DNA of 64,000 nt from Chitinophaga filiformis (GTDB lineage Bacteria > Bacteroidota > Bacteroidia > Chitinophagales > Chitinophagaceae): positions 186,001 through 250,000 of the forward strand of contig NZ_JAKIRP010000008.1 in assembly GCF_021646545.1 (NCBI RefSeq). Reading direction: 5' to 3'. This document shows, piece by piece, positions 1 through 10,000 of this stretch. The first letter of the stretch is position 1. Every line of letters starts with the position of its first letter. Below the pieces are notes generated by a model, which was not told the origin of the DNA, made no database searches, and saw only the letters and a list, made by a program, of their open reading frames with translations. A program made the position numbers and the translations under genes.

Positions 1-2955
1 TCTCCCGACTATGCGGATGTTACCGGCGATGGTATTTCTGATGATGATCTGGGAACCGCCGTTAAATTCAATTATACAAAGATCGCCGGATTGAAGAATC
101 CTTACCAGTGGAGAACACCGGCCAACGACAGTGCTGCTTATAATGAAGGGCTGAGAACTGATAACAGAGATGACAAAGGTAGTTATGTAACAGGTGAAAA
201 AGAACTGTGGTACCTGCACTCTATCGAATCAAAGACCATGATCGCTACCTTCAAGACAAGCGAACGTGAAGACCTGGCTGCCATCAATGAGGATGGCGTA
301 AAGCAGTCCGGACGTATGGCCCGCAAGCTGGATGAGATCAACCTGTATGCGAAGGCTGATTTTCAGAAGTATAACACAAATGCCAGACCTATTAAAACGG
401 TTCATTTTGAATACACTTATGAGCTGTGCCCGGGTGTGAACAAACCGCTGAACAATAACGGTAAACTGACGCTGAAACGTGTATGGTTCACCTACAACGG
501 GAACGACAAAGGCAAAAGGAATCCTTATGTCTTTAATTACAATAGTAACAACCCGGTATATAATGCCAAATCGTATGACCGCTGGGGCAACTATAAACCC
601 GCTGCGCAAAATCCGGGGTATACAGCATCTAACCAGATCAATAATGCGGAGTATCCGTACGCACTGCAGGACAGTGCATTGGCAGCGAGAAACGCTGCTG
701 CATGGACCCTGGATTCCATCATATTACCCGGTGGTGGTCGCATGAAGATCGATTATGAAAGTGATGATTATGCTTATGTACAGAATAAGCGTGCGGCACA
801 GATGTTTAAGGTGGCAGGGTTCTCCACCAGTTCTCCATCTAATATGAATGACCTGAGCCGCTCATTATATGGTCTGATCGACTATAGATATGTGGCAGTT
901 ACTGTGCCGAAAGCAGTCAGCAGCAAACAGGAAGTATATACGAGGTATCTCGAAGGACTGAACGGTCGGCTTTACTTCCGCTTATTCGTACAGGTGCCGG
1001 GCGATAAGTTTGGCAGTGGTGGTGAATATGTGCCATGTTACGCAGTTATCGACGATAATGAATATGGTTATTTCAACAATGGCAATACGATCTGGATCAA
1101 AGTAAAATCGATTAATGCAGGTGGCGATACCGGCGAGGCAAATAGCATCTTTAGTCCGATGGCGCAGGCTGCTATTCAGTATCTCCGCCTGAACCTGCCA
1201 TCCAAAGCCTATCCGGGATCGGATACAGGAGACGACTTCGAATTCTCCGATGCCGTCAAGATACTGCTGTCACAGGCGGATAATATCAACAATACTTTCA
1301 TGACGTATAACGTGGCGGCCAGGGTCAAAGGCTGGATGCGTGAAATAGATACATCACGTACCCTGGTGAGACTGAATAATCCATTCTATAAGAAATATGG
1401 CGGCGGCCTCCGCGTGAAACGCATCAAAATATATGATAACTGGAATGCCATGACCAAACAGCAGGAGTCCGTTTACGGTACAGAATACCAGTATACAACT
1501 ACGGTTGAGGTGAACAGGACACCTGTAGAGATCAGCAGTGGCGTGGCCAGTTATGAACCCATGATCGGAAATGAAGAGAACCCCTGGCGTCAGCCATTGG
1601 AATATAAACAGCAGGTGGCCGCACTGGCGCCTGTTAATATGGGTTATACTGAAGAACCATTGTGCGAGTCCTTCTTCCCATCACCATCTGTTGGGTACAG
1701 AAAAGTAAGGACACGTTCTATCAATTCGAAGAATGTACGTTCTGCCAGCGGTTTTGAGGAGACCCGCTTCTATACCACCTACGATTTCCCTGTGTTTACA
1801 GACATGACACTCGTGGCAGATGGTAAGAAACGCTTTAAGCCGGCACTGTCCAACTTCCTGCGGATCAATGCGAAACATTTCGTAGCAATAAGCCAGGGCT
1901 TTAAAGTGGAGCTGAATGATATGAACGGTAAGATACGCTCCAGCGGAACGTATGCAGAAAATGATGCGGCAAATCCTATTTCCTATACAGAGAATTTCTA
2001 CCGCACAGAGAACCCTGCTGCCGAGTTCAAACACCTGATCAGTACTGTCACTACTATCGACCCGAACGGTGCAGTGGATACTGCCGCCACAGTGGGTGAA
2101 GATGTAGAGCTGATGCTGGACATGCGTCACCAGAAGAGCGTAACGAACTCGAATAACTTCAACGTGAACGGCGACTTCTTCACGTTTGGTTTCCCGCCTG
2201 TATTCCTCATTCCGACTTTGTGGAACCTCGCCCAAAGGGAGGAGGTAGTGTTCAAGTCGGTTGCAGCTACGAAGGTGATCAGCCGGCATGGCTTGCTGGA
2301 TAGTGTGATAGTAGTTGATAAAGGCAGCAAGGTGGTGACCCGCAATATTGCGTATGATAATGAAACGGGGAGCGTAGTGCTGACCAGTTCCCAAAACCTA
2401 TTCGGAGATCCGGTGTATAATTTCAGCTGGCCTTCAGGATGGACCTACGATGGTATGAGTGGCGCCTATAAGAACGTGGACGTGTTGCTGAACAACATAT
2501 TTATTTCCGGAGGTAAGATCACCCAGGGAATTACCGCCGGTACGGAAGCCGACTATTTCAGCAGTGGCGATGTGATACTGGTAGGTTCCAAAGTGAAGAC
2601 CGGCGGTGCTGATTGTTCACCGCAGATCGCGACTTTCCGTACCAGCAGTGTGCTGTATGCGGTTGATGCCAATGCGGTAAATGGCGGTACGCCGGATATC
2701 TATTTCGTGAACGCTGACGGCGCGCCGTTCTCGGGCAATGATGTGACGATGAAGATCGTGCGTTCGGGCAGGAAGAATATGAGCGTTGCCGTGGGAGAAG
2801 CGTCCATGCTTAGCAATCCGCTGGTGAAACAGGGCGATAAATACCAGTTGGTAATAGATGCTAATTCCAGGGTTATTAAGGCTAATGCCGTGGAATATAA
2901 GCAGGACTGGAAAGTGGCTGACAAAAAGAAACAGAAGGCAGTTTGCGCTAATTAA
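1..2955 (+). CDS. Secreted SpvB/TcB-like cassette protein A, copy 1 (5'-truncated by window edge)
   Basis: The reading frame is open from base 1, so this is the last 984 residues of a longer protein; the first start-like codon (TTG at 91) is internal. It aligns from end to end with the C-terminal half of the complete paralogue at 16758-22340, starting near that protein's residue 877 in the Asp-rich stretch TGDGISDDD. By comparison about 876 residues, including the signal peptide, the SpvB-like segment and the PA14 domain, lie outside the window. Both copies end in the same tail, KKQKAVCAN. The protein has no enzymatic motif that I recognise. It is followed after 22 bp by a small secreted protein and then by proteins B and C of the same cassette, so it probably belongs to one transcription unit. 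Its role as an extracellular scaffold or shell component is inferred from the homologous N-terminus of copy 2. Confidence 0.85.
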   Translation, partial: SPDYADVTGDGISDDDLGTAVKFNYTKIAGLKNPYQWRTPANDSAAYNEGLRTDNRDDKGSYVTGEKELWYLHSIESKTMIATFKTSEREDLAAINEDGVKQSGRMARKLDEINLYAKADFQKYNTNARPIKTVHFEYTYELCPGVNKPLNNNGKLTLKRVWFTYNGNDKGKRNPYVFNYNSNNPVYNAKSYDRWGNYKPAAQNPGYTASNQINNAEYPYALQDSALAARNAAAWTLDSIILPGGGRMKIDYESDDYAYVQNKRAAQMFKVAGFSTSSPSNMNDLSRSLYGLIDYRYVAVTVPKAVSSKQEVYTRYLEGLNGRLYFRLFVQVPGDKFGSGGEYVPCYAVIDDNEYGYFNNGNTIWIKVKSINAGGDTGEANSIFSPMAQAAIQYLRLNLPSKAYPGSDTGDDFEFSDAVKILLSQADNINNTFMTYNVAARVKGWMREIDTSRTLVRLNNPFYKKYGGGLRVKRIKIYDNWNAMTKQQESVYGTEYQYTTTVEVNRTPVEISSGVASYEPMIGNEENPWRQPLEYKQQVAALAPVNMGYTEEPLCESFFPSPSVGYRKVRTRSINSKNVRSASGFEETRFYTTYDFPVFTDMTLVADGKKRFKPALSNFLRINAKHFVAISQGFKVELNDMNGKIRSSGTYAENDAANPISYTENFYRTENPAAEFKHLISTVTTIDPNGAVDTAATVGEDVELMLDMRHQKSVTNSNNFNVNGDFFTFGFPPVFLIPTLWNLAQREEVVFKSVAATKVISRHGLLDSVIVVDKGSKVVTRNIAYDNETGSVVLTSSQNLFGDPVYNFSWPSGWTYDGMSGAYKNVDVLLNNIFISGGKITQGITAGTEADYFSSGDVILVGSKVKTGGADCSPQIATFRTSSVLYAVDANAVNGGTPDIYFVNADGAPFSGNDVTMKIVRSGRKNMSVAVGEASMLSNPLVKQGDKYQLVIDANSRVIKANAVEYKQDWKVADKKKQKAVCAN

Positions 2956-2977
2956 TTGACTAGTAAAATCAGACGAT

Positions 2978-3487
2978 ATGTTTATAAAGAGAATACTTGC
3001 GCTGTTGATGGTACTTGTGACTGGTTATAGTGTTGTTGTTGCCCAGGAAAACCGGCCCACAGTTACCGGTGAGTGGGAGCTTGTGAAAATAGAGACCAGG
3101 TTGTTATCTCAGCAGGGCAACCAGGTACTTGAGGAAAAGACATTAACGAAGCAGGAGGAGTTTAAGGCGGTGACAGGTTTCGTGCCTGTAAAGGTAGAAG
3201 TGAATGGAGAAGCCTGTAAGATCACCAATGCGGCAGGATTCACCGAAACCGGCAAGTACAAGCTGGGAGGGAAGGACGTATTGTTATACCAGAAATCAGA
3301 GATGCATTTGCCGCAGCGTGAGTTGGCAGGACAGCCAGCTCCTGAGGCGCCGTACCTGCCTTACAAGTATAAGATGCAGAGCGGTGGCATACTGGTACTG
3401 GAACTGCCGCGCTCTTCCTTCATGGACAACGGCAGGAATCTTCCGGTGGTGCAGGAGTGTACCGGTTACTATAAAAAGAAACAGTAG
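2978..3487 (+). CDS. Small secreted protein, possibly lipocalin-like, found only in cassette 1
   Basis: This 169 aa protein has an N-terminal signal peptide (residues 1-22, ending near VVVAQ). The mature part starts with GEWELVKIE and ends with ECTGYYKKK. That pattern, an opening strand of the GxW type and a closing strand with Gly-Tyr-Tyr, is reminiscent of small lipocalin-like beta barrels of Bacteroidota, but I cannot assign a family. It lies 22 bp after gene A and 27 bp before gene B, on the same strand, so it is probably cotranscribed with them. The second cassette has no counterpart: there A and B are separated by only 48 bp. It is therefore an insertion into, or loss from, one of the two cassettes. 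An accessory, chaperone or immunity-like role is possible, but nothing in the sequence decides this. Confidence 0.75.
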   Translation: MFIKRILALLMVLVTGYSVVVAQENRPTVTGEWELVKIETRLLSQQGNQVLEEKTLTKQEEFKAVTGFVPVKVEVNGEACKITNAAGFTETGKYKLGGKDVLLYQKSEMHLPQRELAGQPAPEAPYLPYKYKMQSGGILVLELPRSSFMDNGRNLPVVQECTGYYKKKQ

Positions 3488-3514
3488 TTCGTTAACCGCT
3501 TTATCGCTATACCA

Positions 3515-6500
3515 ATGATATACAAGATATTCAGGCGTAAGTATATATTCTTTTTACCGGCATTGCTGTTTTCGTTTGTCGTTAGCGTCAGTGCACAGAC
3601 ATGCCCGTCATGGGGCATCAGCGCCGCTACAGAGCCTTCCCTTTGCGCTGCCAGCGGTAAGATCACCTTGTCTTTCACCGGCACGGGAGCAGGTAATGTA
3701 ACTGATATGTTATTCAGCCTGGAGCCGCTCACTTCGGGTGGGTACAGTGTGGCGCCCAATACATCTCCTGTATTTGAGAATATTCCGGCCGGTAGTTACC
3801 GCGCTTTGGCTAAGGGGATCTGTAATAATGCTGTAGTGTCGGCTACTGTTGACGTGGTAGTGTCGGGTAACTATATTCCTTTCCGGGCTGCCATTAGTCA
3901 GCAACGCGTTGCACTGCGCGGTTGTAGTACAGGACAGGCCTACGTGTCGTTTTCCAATGGGCGGCTTCCCTATCAGGTGACTATCACGAATAAACCGGCG
4001 GCATATACCGGGCGTGTATCGTTTACTGCCAGCAGCGGTTTCGTAATTGATAGTATGCCTCCGGGGAATTATAATGTCAATATTACTGATGCCTGCGGAG
4101 CAGCGGCATCCGTTCAGACGCTGACGATCGATGAGCTGCCTTTAATGACGACGAGCGACGTTTATACGCCACCAGTACTTGGCATACGGAATACCTGCAA
4201 TAAATTTGTTGTCAGGTCTCCGAGCGCGTATTCAAACAGTTTGTTTTTGAACTACATCCGGCCCAATACACCCCTTACCTACAGTATATCTTACGATGGA
4301 GGCCCCAAAACGCCGTATACACAGCTTGGCCGTTCTGATACCATCACGCTGCCAGCTGGGCAGTCGTTCAAAGATATTTATAACAAAAAAGTTACTTACT
4401 ATATAAAAACACCTTGTGGTGACGAGCTGGTTTATCCTGTCAACATAAATCTGCCCTACTTGTATAACTTTTACAAGCTAAACTGCAATATTAATTTTGA
4501 TGAGGGATATTATGTAGATACTACCTTTCCTATTTGCTATCCGGTATATATTTCACTGAAGAACAACACAACCAATGAATACCGTTACGATACCATAAAA
4601 AGCCGTGCAGGGCAACAGGTAATGAAAAATGTTCCTTTTGGCAGTTACCGTCTGAAAGGAGTGACTTCAGACAGTACTACCATATTTGATGGTAACGTGG
4701 TTGTGAACGGTACTGTGGCAAATCCTTATTCCGTTATCTTAAGCGACAACGGAGGATATGCAGGAAATGATGGTGCTGTTATGTTCCTGATCTATAAGTC
4801 GACCGGCTATCTTACCCGGGGAACCACCGTGACCCTGGTAAGTCCTTCCAGTTATACATATACCGCAACGATTGACAGTGCGTACCTGAGTAATACCCTG
4901 GGTGTCTATAACCCAACTACAGGTCCTACCCGCTACTTTTATCCGGGCAGTTATCATTTCAGGGTTACGGATAGTTGCGGGACCTATGAACTGCCGGTAA
5001 CGGTAACAGACTATGATGTATACAGGTATAACTTCACTTATAACGATGAGCAAACCTGTACGGGACTGAAGATAAAACCGACAGGTACCGCCATGTATCA
5101 TAATACCAGCATGCCGGTATACTTCAGGATACTGCGGGGACCGCAGGGATCTGTAGGGTTTGATAACTCGATCGTTACGACCGGTGATTCATTATTGTTG
5201 CCAACTGAGGGGATATACAGGCTGGGGATGTCTGCCTATCCGAGCATTATCTCCGACTATGGTACACTCGGTAACGGCCGCAACGTTGTTGATATCAACT
5301 TTACTTATAAGCCTTTGATCATAGACGTCAATAAGTCATTAGGCTGGGTTTGTCCCGGGGCGCCTGATAATTCCGGCAGCATCGTGGCTGTGGCTGCAGG
5401 CGGTAGTAAAGCGGTTTCTGGTGTATTCACCTACAGGCTGGCCGCTGAAGGAAAAGGATCCACAGGACCATACTGGGCCAGCAATACGACTGGTAAATTC
5501 AGTACCGCCACTTCCGGCGGCGCTTATGAGCTGATAAAAAACCAGAACTACGATGTGCGTGTGGAAGATGAATGTGGTGCAGCGGCTGTACAACGATTGA
5601 AGATCATAGATTTCGAAACCGCGGAACTGGCTACTTCCGATAAACTGGAATATTGTATAGGCGAACGGATCGAGTTCAGGATCATCAACCTGCCTACAAC
5701 AGCGATCACCTATGCATGGTCCGGCCCTGATAACTTCAGCAGCACTTTACAGAACCCGGTGTTATCTCCGGTTACACCGAAGAGTGGCGGTAATTATCAT
5801 GTGATCATCTATTCCGACATCTGTATGAACCCTATCCATGCCGATGTAAATGTGACATTGGCGCCTTATAATCTGACGTGTTATAGTGCTGTAACAGATA
5901 CAAGTGTGAATCCATACACCTACGGTCTGCTGGGCAACTGGAAACCGCAGCGGAGTTATTCTTACTATGCTGCGAGAACGGAAAGCAGTACTGCAACGGC
6001 TACCAATGTGCGGACAGATGGTACCATCAAAGACTTCGTTGCTTTCTGGAAGAAAGGCAGCACTTCAGGATGGCAGCCGCAATATGATACGACCCGATGG
6101 GTATGGAATAATACCAGTACACTATATAACAAGAAGGGATTTGAACTGGAGAATACTGATCCGCTGGGGCGCTTTAATGCTGCGATCTATGGGTTTGACG
6201 ACGCGCTGACCACTGCAGTCGCGCAGAATAGCCGTTACCGCGAAGCGGCTTATGAAGGGTTTGAGGACTATTACATCGGAGGTGCTACCTGCGATACAGC
6301 TTGTAGTGGCGGAAGAAGCTTTGATTTCTCTTCCTATAAAGGTGATCTCGATTCCACACAACCACATACAGGAAGGTATAGTCTGCGGATAGCAGCCGGC
6401 AAAAGCGCCGGTATCAGCGCACCGATAGTAAGAGATAGCACAGATGTGTTTAACCTCTCCTTTAATAAGAAGGCCAATAGTTGCGTGAGCGGAGGACAGG

Positions 6501-7012
6501 TGCTGGGTAGCATCCGTACTAACAAGGATGCGATACTGCCGGTGTATTCGCCGTTTGCAGGTAAACGGGTATTGGTGAGTGTGTGGGTGAAGGAGGAAAA
6601 AGATTGTAAGGGGGGCACTTATACCGGTAACCGGATGGTAATATCAGTGAGGCGGGGAGAGACATCCACTGTACTGATTGCAACACCGCGAGGTGGTATT
6701 ATAGATGGATGGCAACGATATGAGCAGCCGGTAGATATACCAGCCGATGGTACGGAGCTGATCGTCAGCATGCAGGCAACAGGTACTTCAACTGTTTACT
6801 TTGACGACCTGCGTATACATCCATACAATGCGAACATGCGCTCTTTTGTGTACAATCCGGCCGACCTGCGACTGATGGCAGAGCTGGACGAGAATAACTA
6901 TGCGACTTTCTATGAGTATGATGACGATGGCACCCTGATCAGGGTGAAGAAAGAGACGGAAAGTGGCGTTAAAATGCTCAAAGAGACAAGAAGCGCATTG
7001 TTAAAAGATTAA
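3515..7012 (+). CDS. Secreted Ig-like/carbohydrate-binding-like cassette protein B, copy 1
   Basis: The protein has 1165 aa, with a signal peptide at residues 1-28 (ending VSVSAQ). The first half is a series of beta-rich segments with recurring patterns such as DACG and GSYR, reminiscent of SprB-like or Ig-like repeats. An Ig/PKD-like segment lies near residues 710-770 (YCIGERIEF, then TYAWSGPDNF). Residues ~910-1105 look like a galactose-binding-like jelly roll (HTGRYSLRI, then VYFDDLRIHPY). The last ~60 residues carry a YD-repeat-like motif (ATFYEYDDDGTLIRVKKE), linking it to the Rhs gene 33 bp downstream. It is collinear with 22389-25883. I see no catalytic site. It probably acts outside the cell as an adhesin or as part of the Rhs assembly; this is inference from context. 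Confidence 0.85.
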   Translation: MIYKIFRRKYIFFLPALLFSFVVSVSAQTCPSWGISAATEPSLCAASGKITLSFTGTGAGNVTDMLFSLEPLTSGGYSVAPNTSPVFENIPAGSYRALAKGICNNAVVSATVDVVVSGNYIPFRAAISQQRVALRGCSTGQAYVSFSNGRLPYQVTITNKPAAYTGRVSFTASSGFVIDSMPPGNYNVNITDACGAAASVQTLTIDELPLMTTSDVYTPPVLGIRNTCNKFVVRSPSAYSNSLFLNYIRPNTPLTYSISYDGGPKTPYTQLGRSDTITLPAGQSFKDIYNKKVTYYIKTPCGDELVYPVNINLPYLYNFYKLNCNINFDEGYYVDTTFPICYPVYISLKNNTTNEYRYDTIKSRAGQQVMKNVPFGSYRLKGVTSDSTTIFDGNVVVNGTVANPYSVILSDNGGYAGNDGAVMFLIYKSTGYLTRGTTVTLVSPSSYTYTATIDSAYLSNTLGVYNPTTGPTRYFYPGSYHFRVTDSCGTYELPVTVTDYDVYRYNFTYNDEQTCTGLKIKPTGTAMYHNTSMPVYFRILRGPQGSVGFDNSIVTTGDSLLLPTEGIYRLGMSAYPSIISDYGTLGNGRNVVDINFTYKPLIIDVNKSLGWVCPGAPDNSGSIVAVAAGGSKAVSGVFTYRLAAEGKGSTGPYWASNTTGKFSTATSGGAYELIKNQNYDVRVEDECGAAAVQRLKIIDFETAELATSDKLEYCIGERIEFRIINLPTTAITYAWSGPDNFSSTLQNPVLSPVTPKSGGNYHVIIYSDICMNPIHADVNVTLAPYNLTCYSAVTDTSVNPYTYGLLGNWKPQRSYSYYAARTESSTATATNVRTDGTIKDFVAFWKKGSTSGWQPQYDTTRWVWNNTSTLYNKKGFELENTDPLGRFNAAIYGFDDALTTAVAQNSRYREAAYEGFEDYYIGGATCDTACSGGRSFDFSSYKGDLDSTQPHTGRYSLRIAAGKSAGISAPIVRDSTDVFNLSFNKKANSCVSGGQVLGSIRTNKDAILPVYSPFAGKRVLVSVWVKEEKDCKGGTYTGNRMVISVRRGETSTVLIATPRGGIIDGWQRYEQPVDIPADGTELIVSMQATGTSTVYFDDLRIHPYNANMRSFVYNPADLRLMAELDENNYATFYEYDDDGTLIRVKKETESGVKMLKETRSALLKD

Positions 7013-7045
7013 TTATTCCCGGTACCCCTTTTTAAATAAGATATT

Positions 7046-10000
7046 ATGCATTCTTTGCCAAAAAAGAGAGCTCTATGGCTGACGGCGTTGATACTGCTGA
7101 TAGCGGTTGGTAGCAGTTTTGCACAAACCGGTAGTGGCAGAACCCTCAGGAATATACTGGATGGCAGCAAAGGTCAGTTAGCGAGAGATTCTGCTGCAAC
7201 TGTTCAGGATAGCCTGTATTTTAATCCGGCGCTGATCAGTAAACTGGACACACCTTACCAGGTGAAAAATATCGTCACCTTTAAGGTGAATGAATATAGC
7301 AACGCTTACCTGCCTGCAAAGTTCTCGATCATTCTTAACACCTGGGTGATCTACACCAGGCCTGACTTTGCGATAGACTCAGTCAACAAGCTTTTTACTA
7401 TTAACTATGACGCAGCAGGGACTTATACCAGCAGAAGCAGCTTCGTGTTTGGTAATGCTCATAAGGTGACGGTAAAAGTATCCACTGTTTCGATCTCAGG
7501 GGCGCCTATCACTGTGTTAAAAGCACTGGTGCTGGAGAATGAGATGCAGGTCTATCCGGTATATAAGTTATCCTGTACGGATGATGCTGTAAAAAGCATC
7601 AGCGCTGCCAGTGCTCCCGATACTGATTCTACGGATGAACTGACCGTCAGCTGGCCTGTTACTGCTGGTGCAGATGTGTACGACCTGGAATGGGCATATG
7701 TTGACTCTTCTGCTTATGTCAATAACAAATACGGCAATCCTGTTAACGCAACATTGCTCTTCCGGAACAATGCTTCCCGCGTGACGGTGGCTGATAATAC
7801 GTACCGCATCCCGCTCTTGTATGATAACGGTGGTATCCTGTTTTTCCGGGTAAGAGCAGTACAGCAGAAAAGTAATGTGAGCAGGATAGAAACTGCCTGG
7901 AGCTCCGACTATACCGGCGGACTGGGACGTTATAGTTTTACCGGGCATCAGCGGAAACTAAACTGGCAGATGTCGGTTAGTTATGCAGAAGAGGGAAAGC
8001 GGAAGGCGGTAGTACAGTATTACGATGGAAGCCTGCGTAACAGACAGGTGGTCACAAAAGATAATACCACCAATAAAACAACGGTGGCAGAGACCTTCTA
8101 TGACTATCAGGGCAGACCAGCTATACAGGTGATGCCTGCACCGTCTATCAACTCAGTGATCAAGTATGCGCCCCGGTTCAACAGTGCGTTGAATGGCGCT
8201 GAATATGATAAATCCAATTACGACAAGCTGAACGCACCGTCGGAGTATCTGACAGCAAGAGCCAACCAGATGTCGTCTGCTACCGGCGCTAACCAGTATT
8301 ATTCTGCAAACAACCCGGAAAAGAACAATGGTGTGAACCAGTTCATTCCTGATGCTGGCGGATTTGCCTTCTCTGAAACGGTGTATACACCGGATAATAC
8401 AGGCAGGACCAGCCGGCAGAGTGGATTTGGGCCTGTGTACAGGATAGGTAGCAATCACGAAACAAGATACTATTATGCTACTCCGGGTGATAACGACCTG
8501 GATGTGCTGTTTGGTACGGAAGCAGGCGACAAGAGCCATTACTTCAAGAACATGGTGCAGGATGCCAACGGACAGTATGCCATCACTTACCTCGATATGT
8601 ATGGTCGTACGGTGGCCACTGCGTTAGCTGGTACGGCTGATAGCGCCAGCCTGGATAATCTTTCTTCCAATACTACCTTCCCGGTAACAGATACTTTGTC
8701 GAGGGTGAACAGTAATGTGATCAAAGACCTGGTAATGGAGAATACCCAAAGCCAGTTGGTAGCGATAGATGGTGACTATCAGTTTAAATATTCATTGGCT
8801 CCGCCGGTATTGCAGAAGAAGGATTGTAATAATAATACCGTTTGTTATACTGCCCTGTATGATCTCCAGATAAAGATCACAGACGATGCTTATAACCAGC
8901 GTCTGGGAGGCAAGCCTTTCGATACGATCATCCGGAACTATACAGGAACGATCGTGCCAGACTGTAATGCGCCGCAGGCATTGCAGGTGGCATTTACGCT
9001 GCGTTTGCCGAGAGGTAATTACCAGATCACCAAGCGGCTTACTGTCAACAGGGAGGCAATGGCCTACTACAGGGATAGCGTCTTCATGAAGAGGAATTTC
9101 TGTACTACGCTGGAGCAATTCATACAGCAGCAACGTGATTTCCAGGCAAATACACAATGTATCCCAAACTGCGCTGCCTGTCAGGACAGCATTGGCACGT
9201 GGGACAATTTCCGCACCCGGTATATGACTGCGGGTGGCATTGCCATTGCGGACAGTGCTGCTTACAGGGGAGAAGCCCAGGCCGCCTATGCAGAAGCGGT
9301 AGCTGCCTGTGAAGTGTTGTGTGAGAAGACAACAGAATCGACCGATGTTAAAGCGGCACTGTTGCTGGATGTATCCGCCCCTTCTGGTCAGTATGCAGAT
9401 GCGGAAGATACACTCAATGTCTATTCCATTTTTTATCAGCCAGACGAGAATACGCTGCCGCCTTATAAACGCGATACTGTTACTTATCTGGACGAGGCAG
9501 GCAGACCAGATCTGGCATACGATGAATTGAGTAATACCTATGTAATACCGCAGCGTTTAAGACCAGAGCAGTTTGCAGCACAGTTCAAAGCCTCCTGGGC
9601 GCCGGCATTACTGAAGTTCCATCCGGAATATTGTAAATGGCTGGAGTTCCAGAAGCACCAGGCAAGTTATGTGTGGGACAGGGAATTTGAAAAGACAGAT
9701 ACGTATGCCGAAGCGAAGGCGAAGGGATACCTGAACCCTACAGGCAATGGCAGTTATCCTTATCCGATAGTGACGGCGAACAGAGATCCTTTGTCGCTCG
9801 AAAGCACAGAGATGCTCAATGCCCTGCAGGCGAAACTGAGCAACTATAACGGAGGCTCAGGCAGTCAGATATTGACCATGTGGAGCACTGCTACTGCTAC
9901 GGTGAAATGTGAAGGCAATAATGCCTCCTGTATCACCTCTTACGCGCCGGCTTCAGCACCTTTCAATGAAACCGCGTTGTGTACAGGCGACCTGGATATG

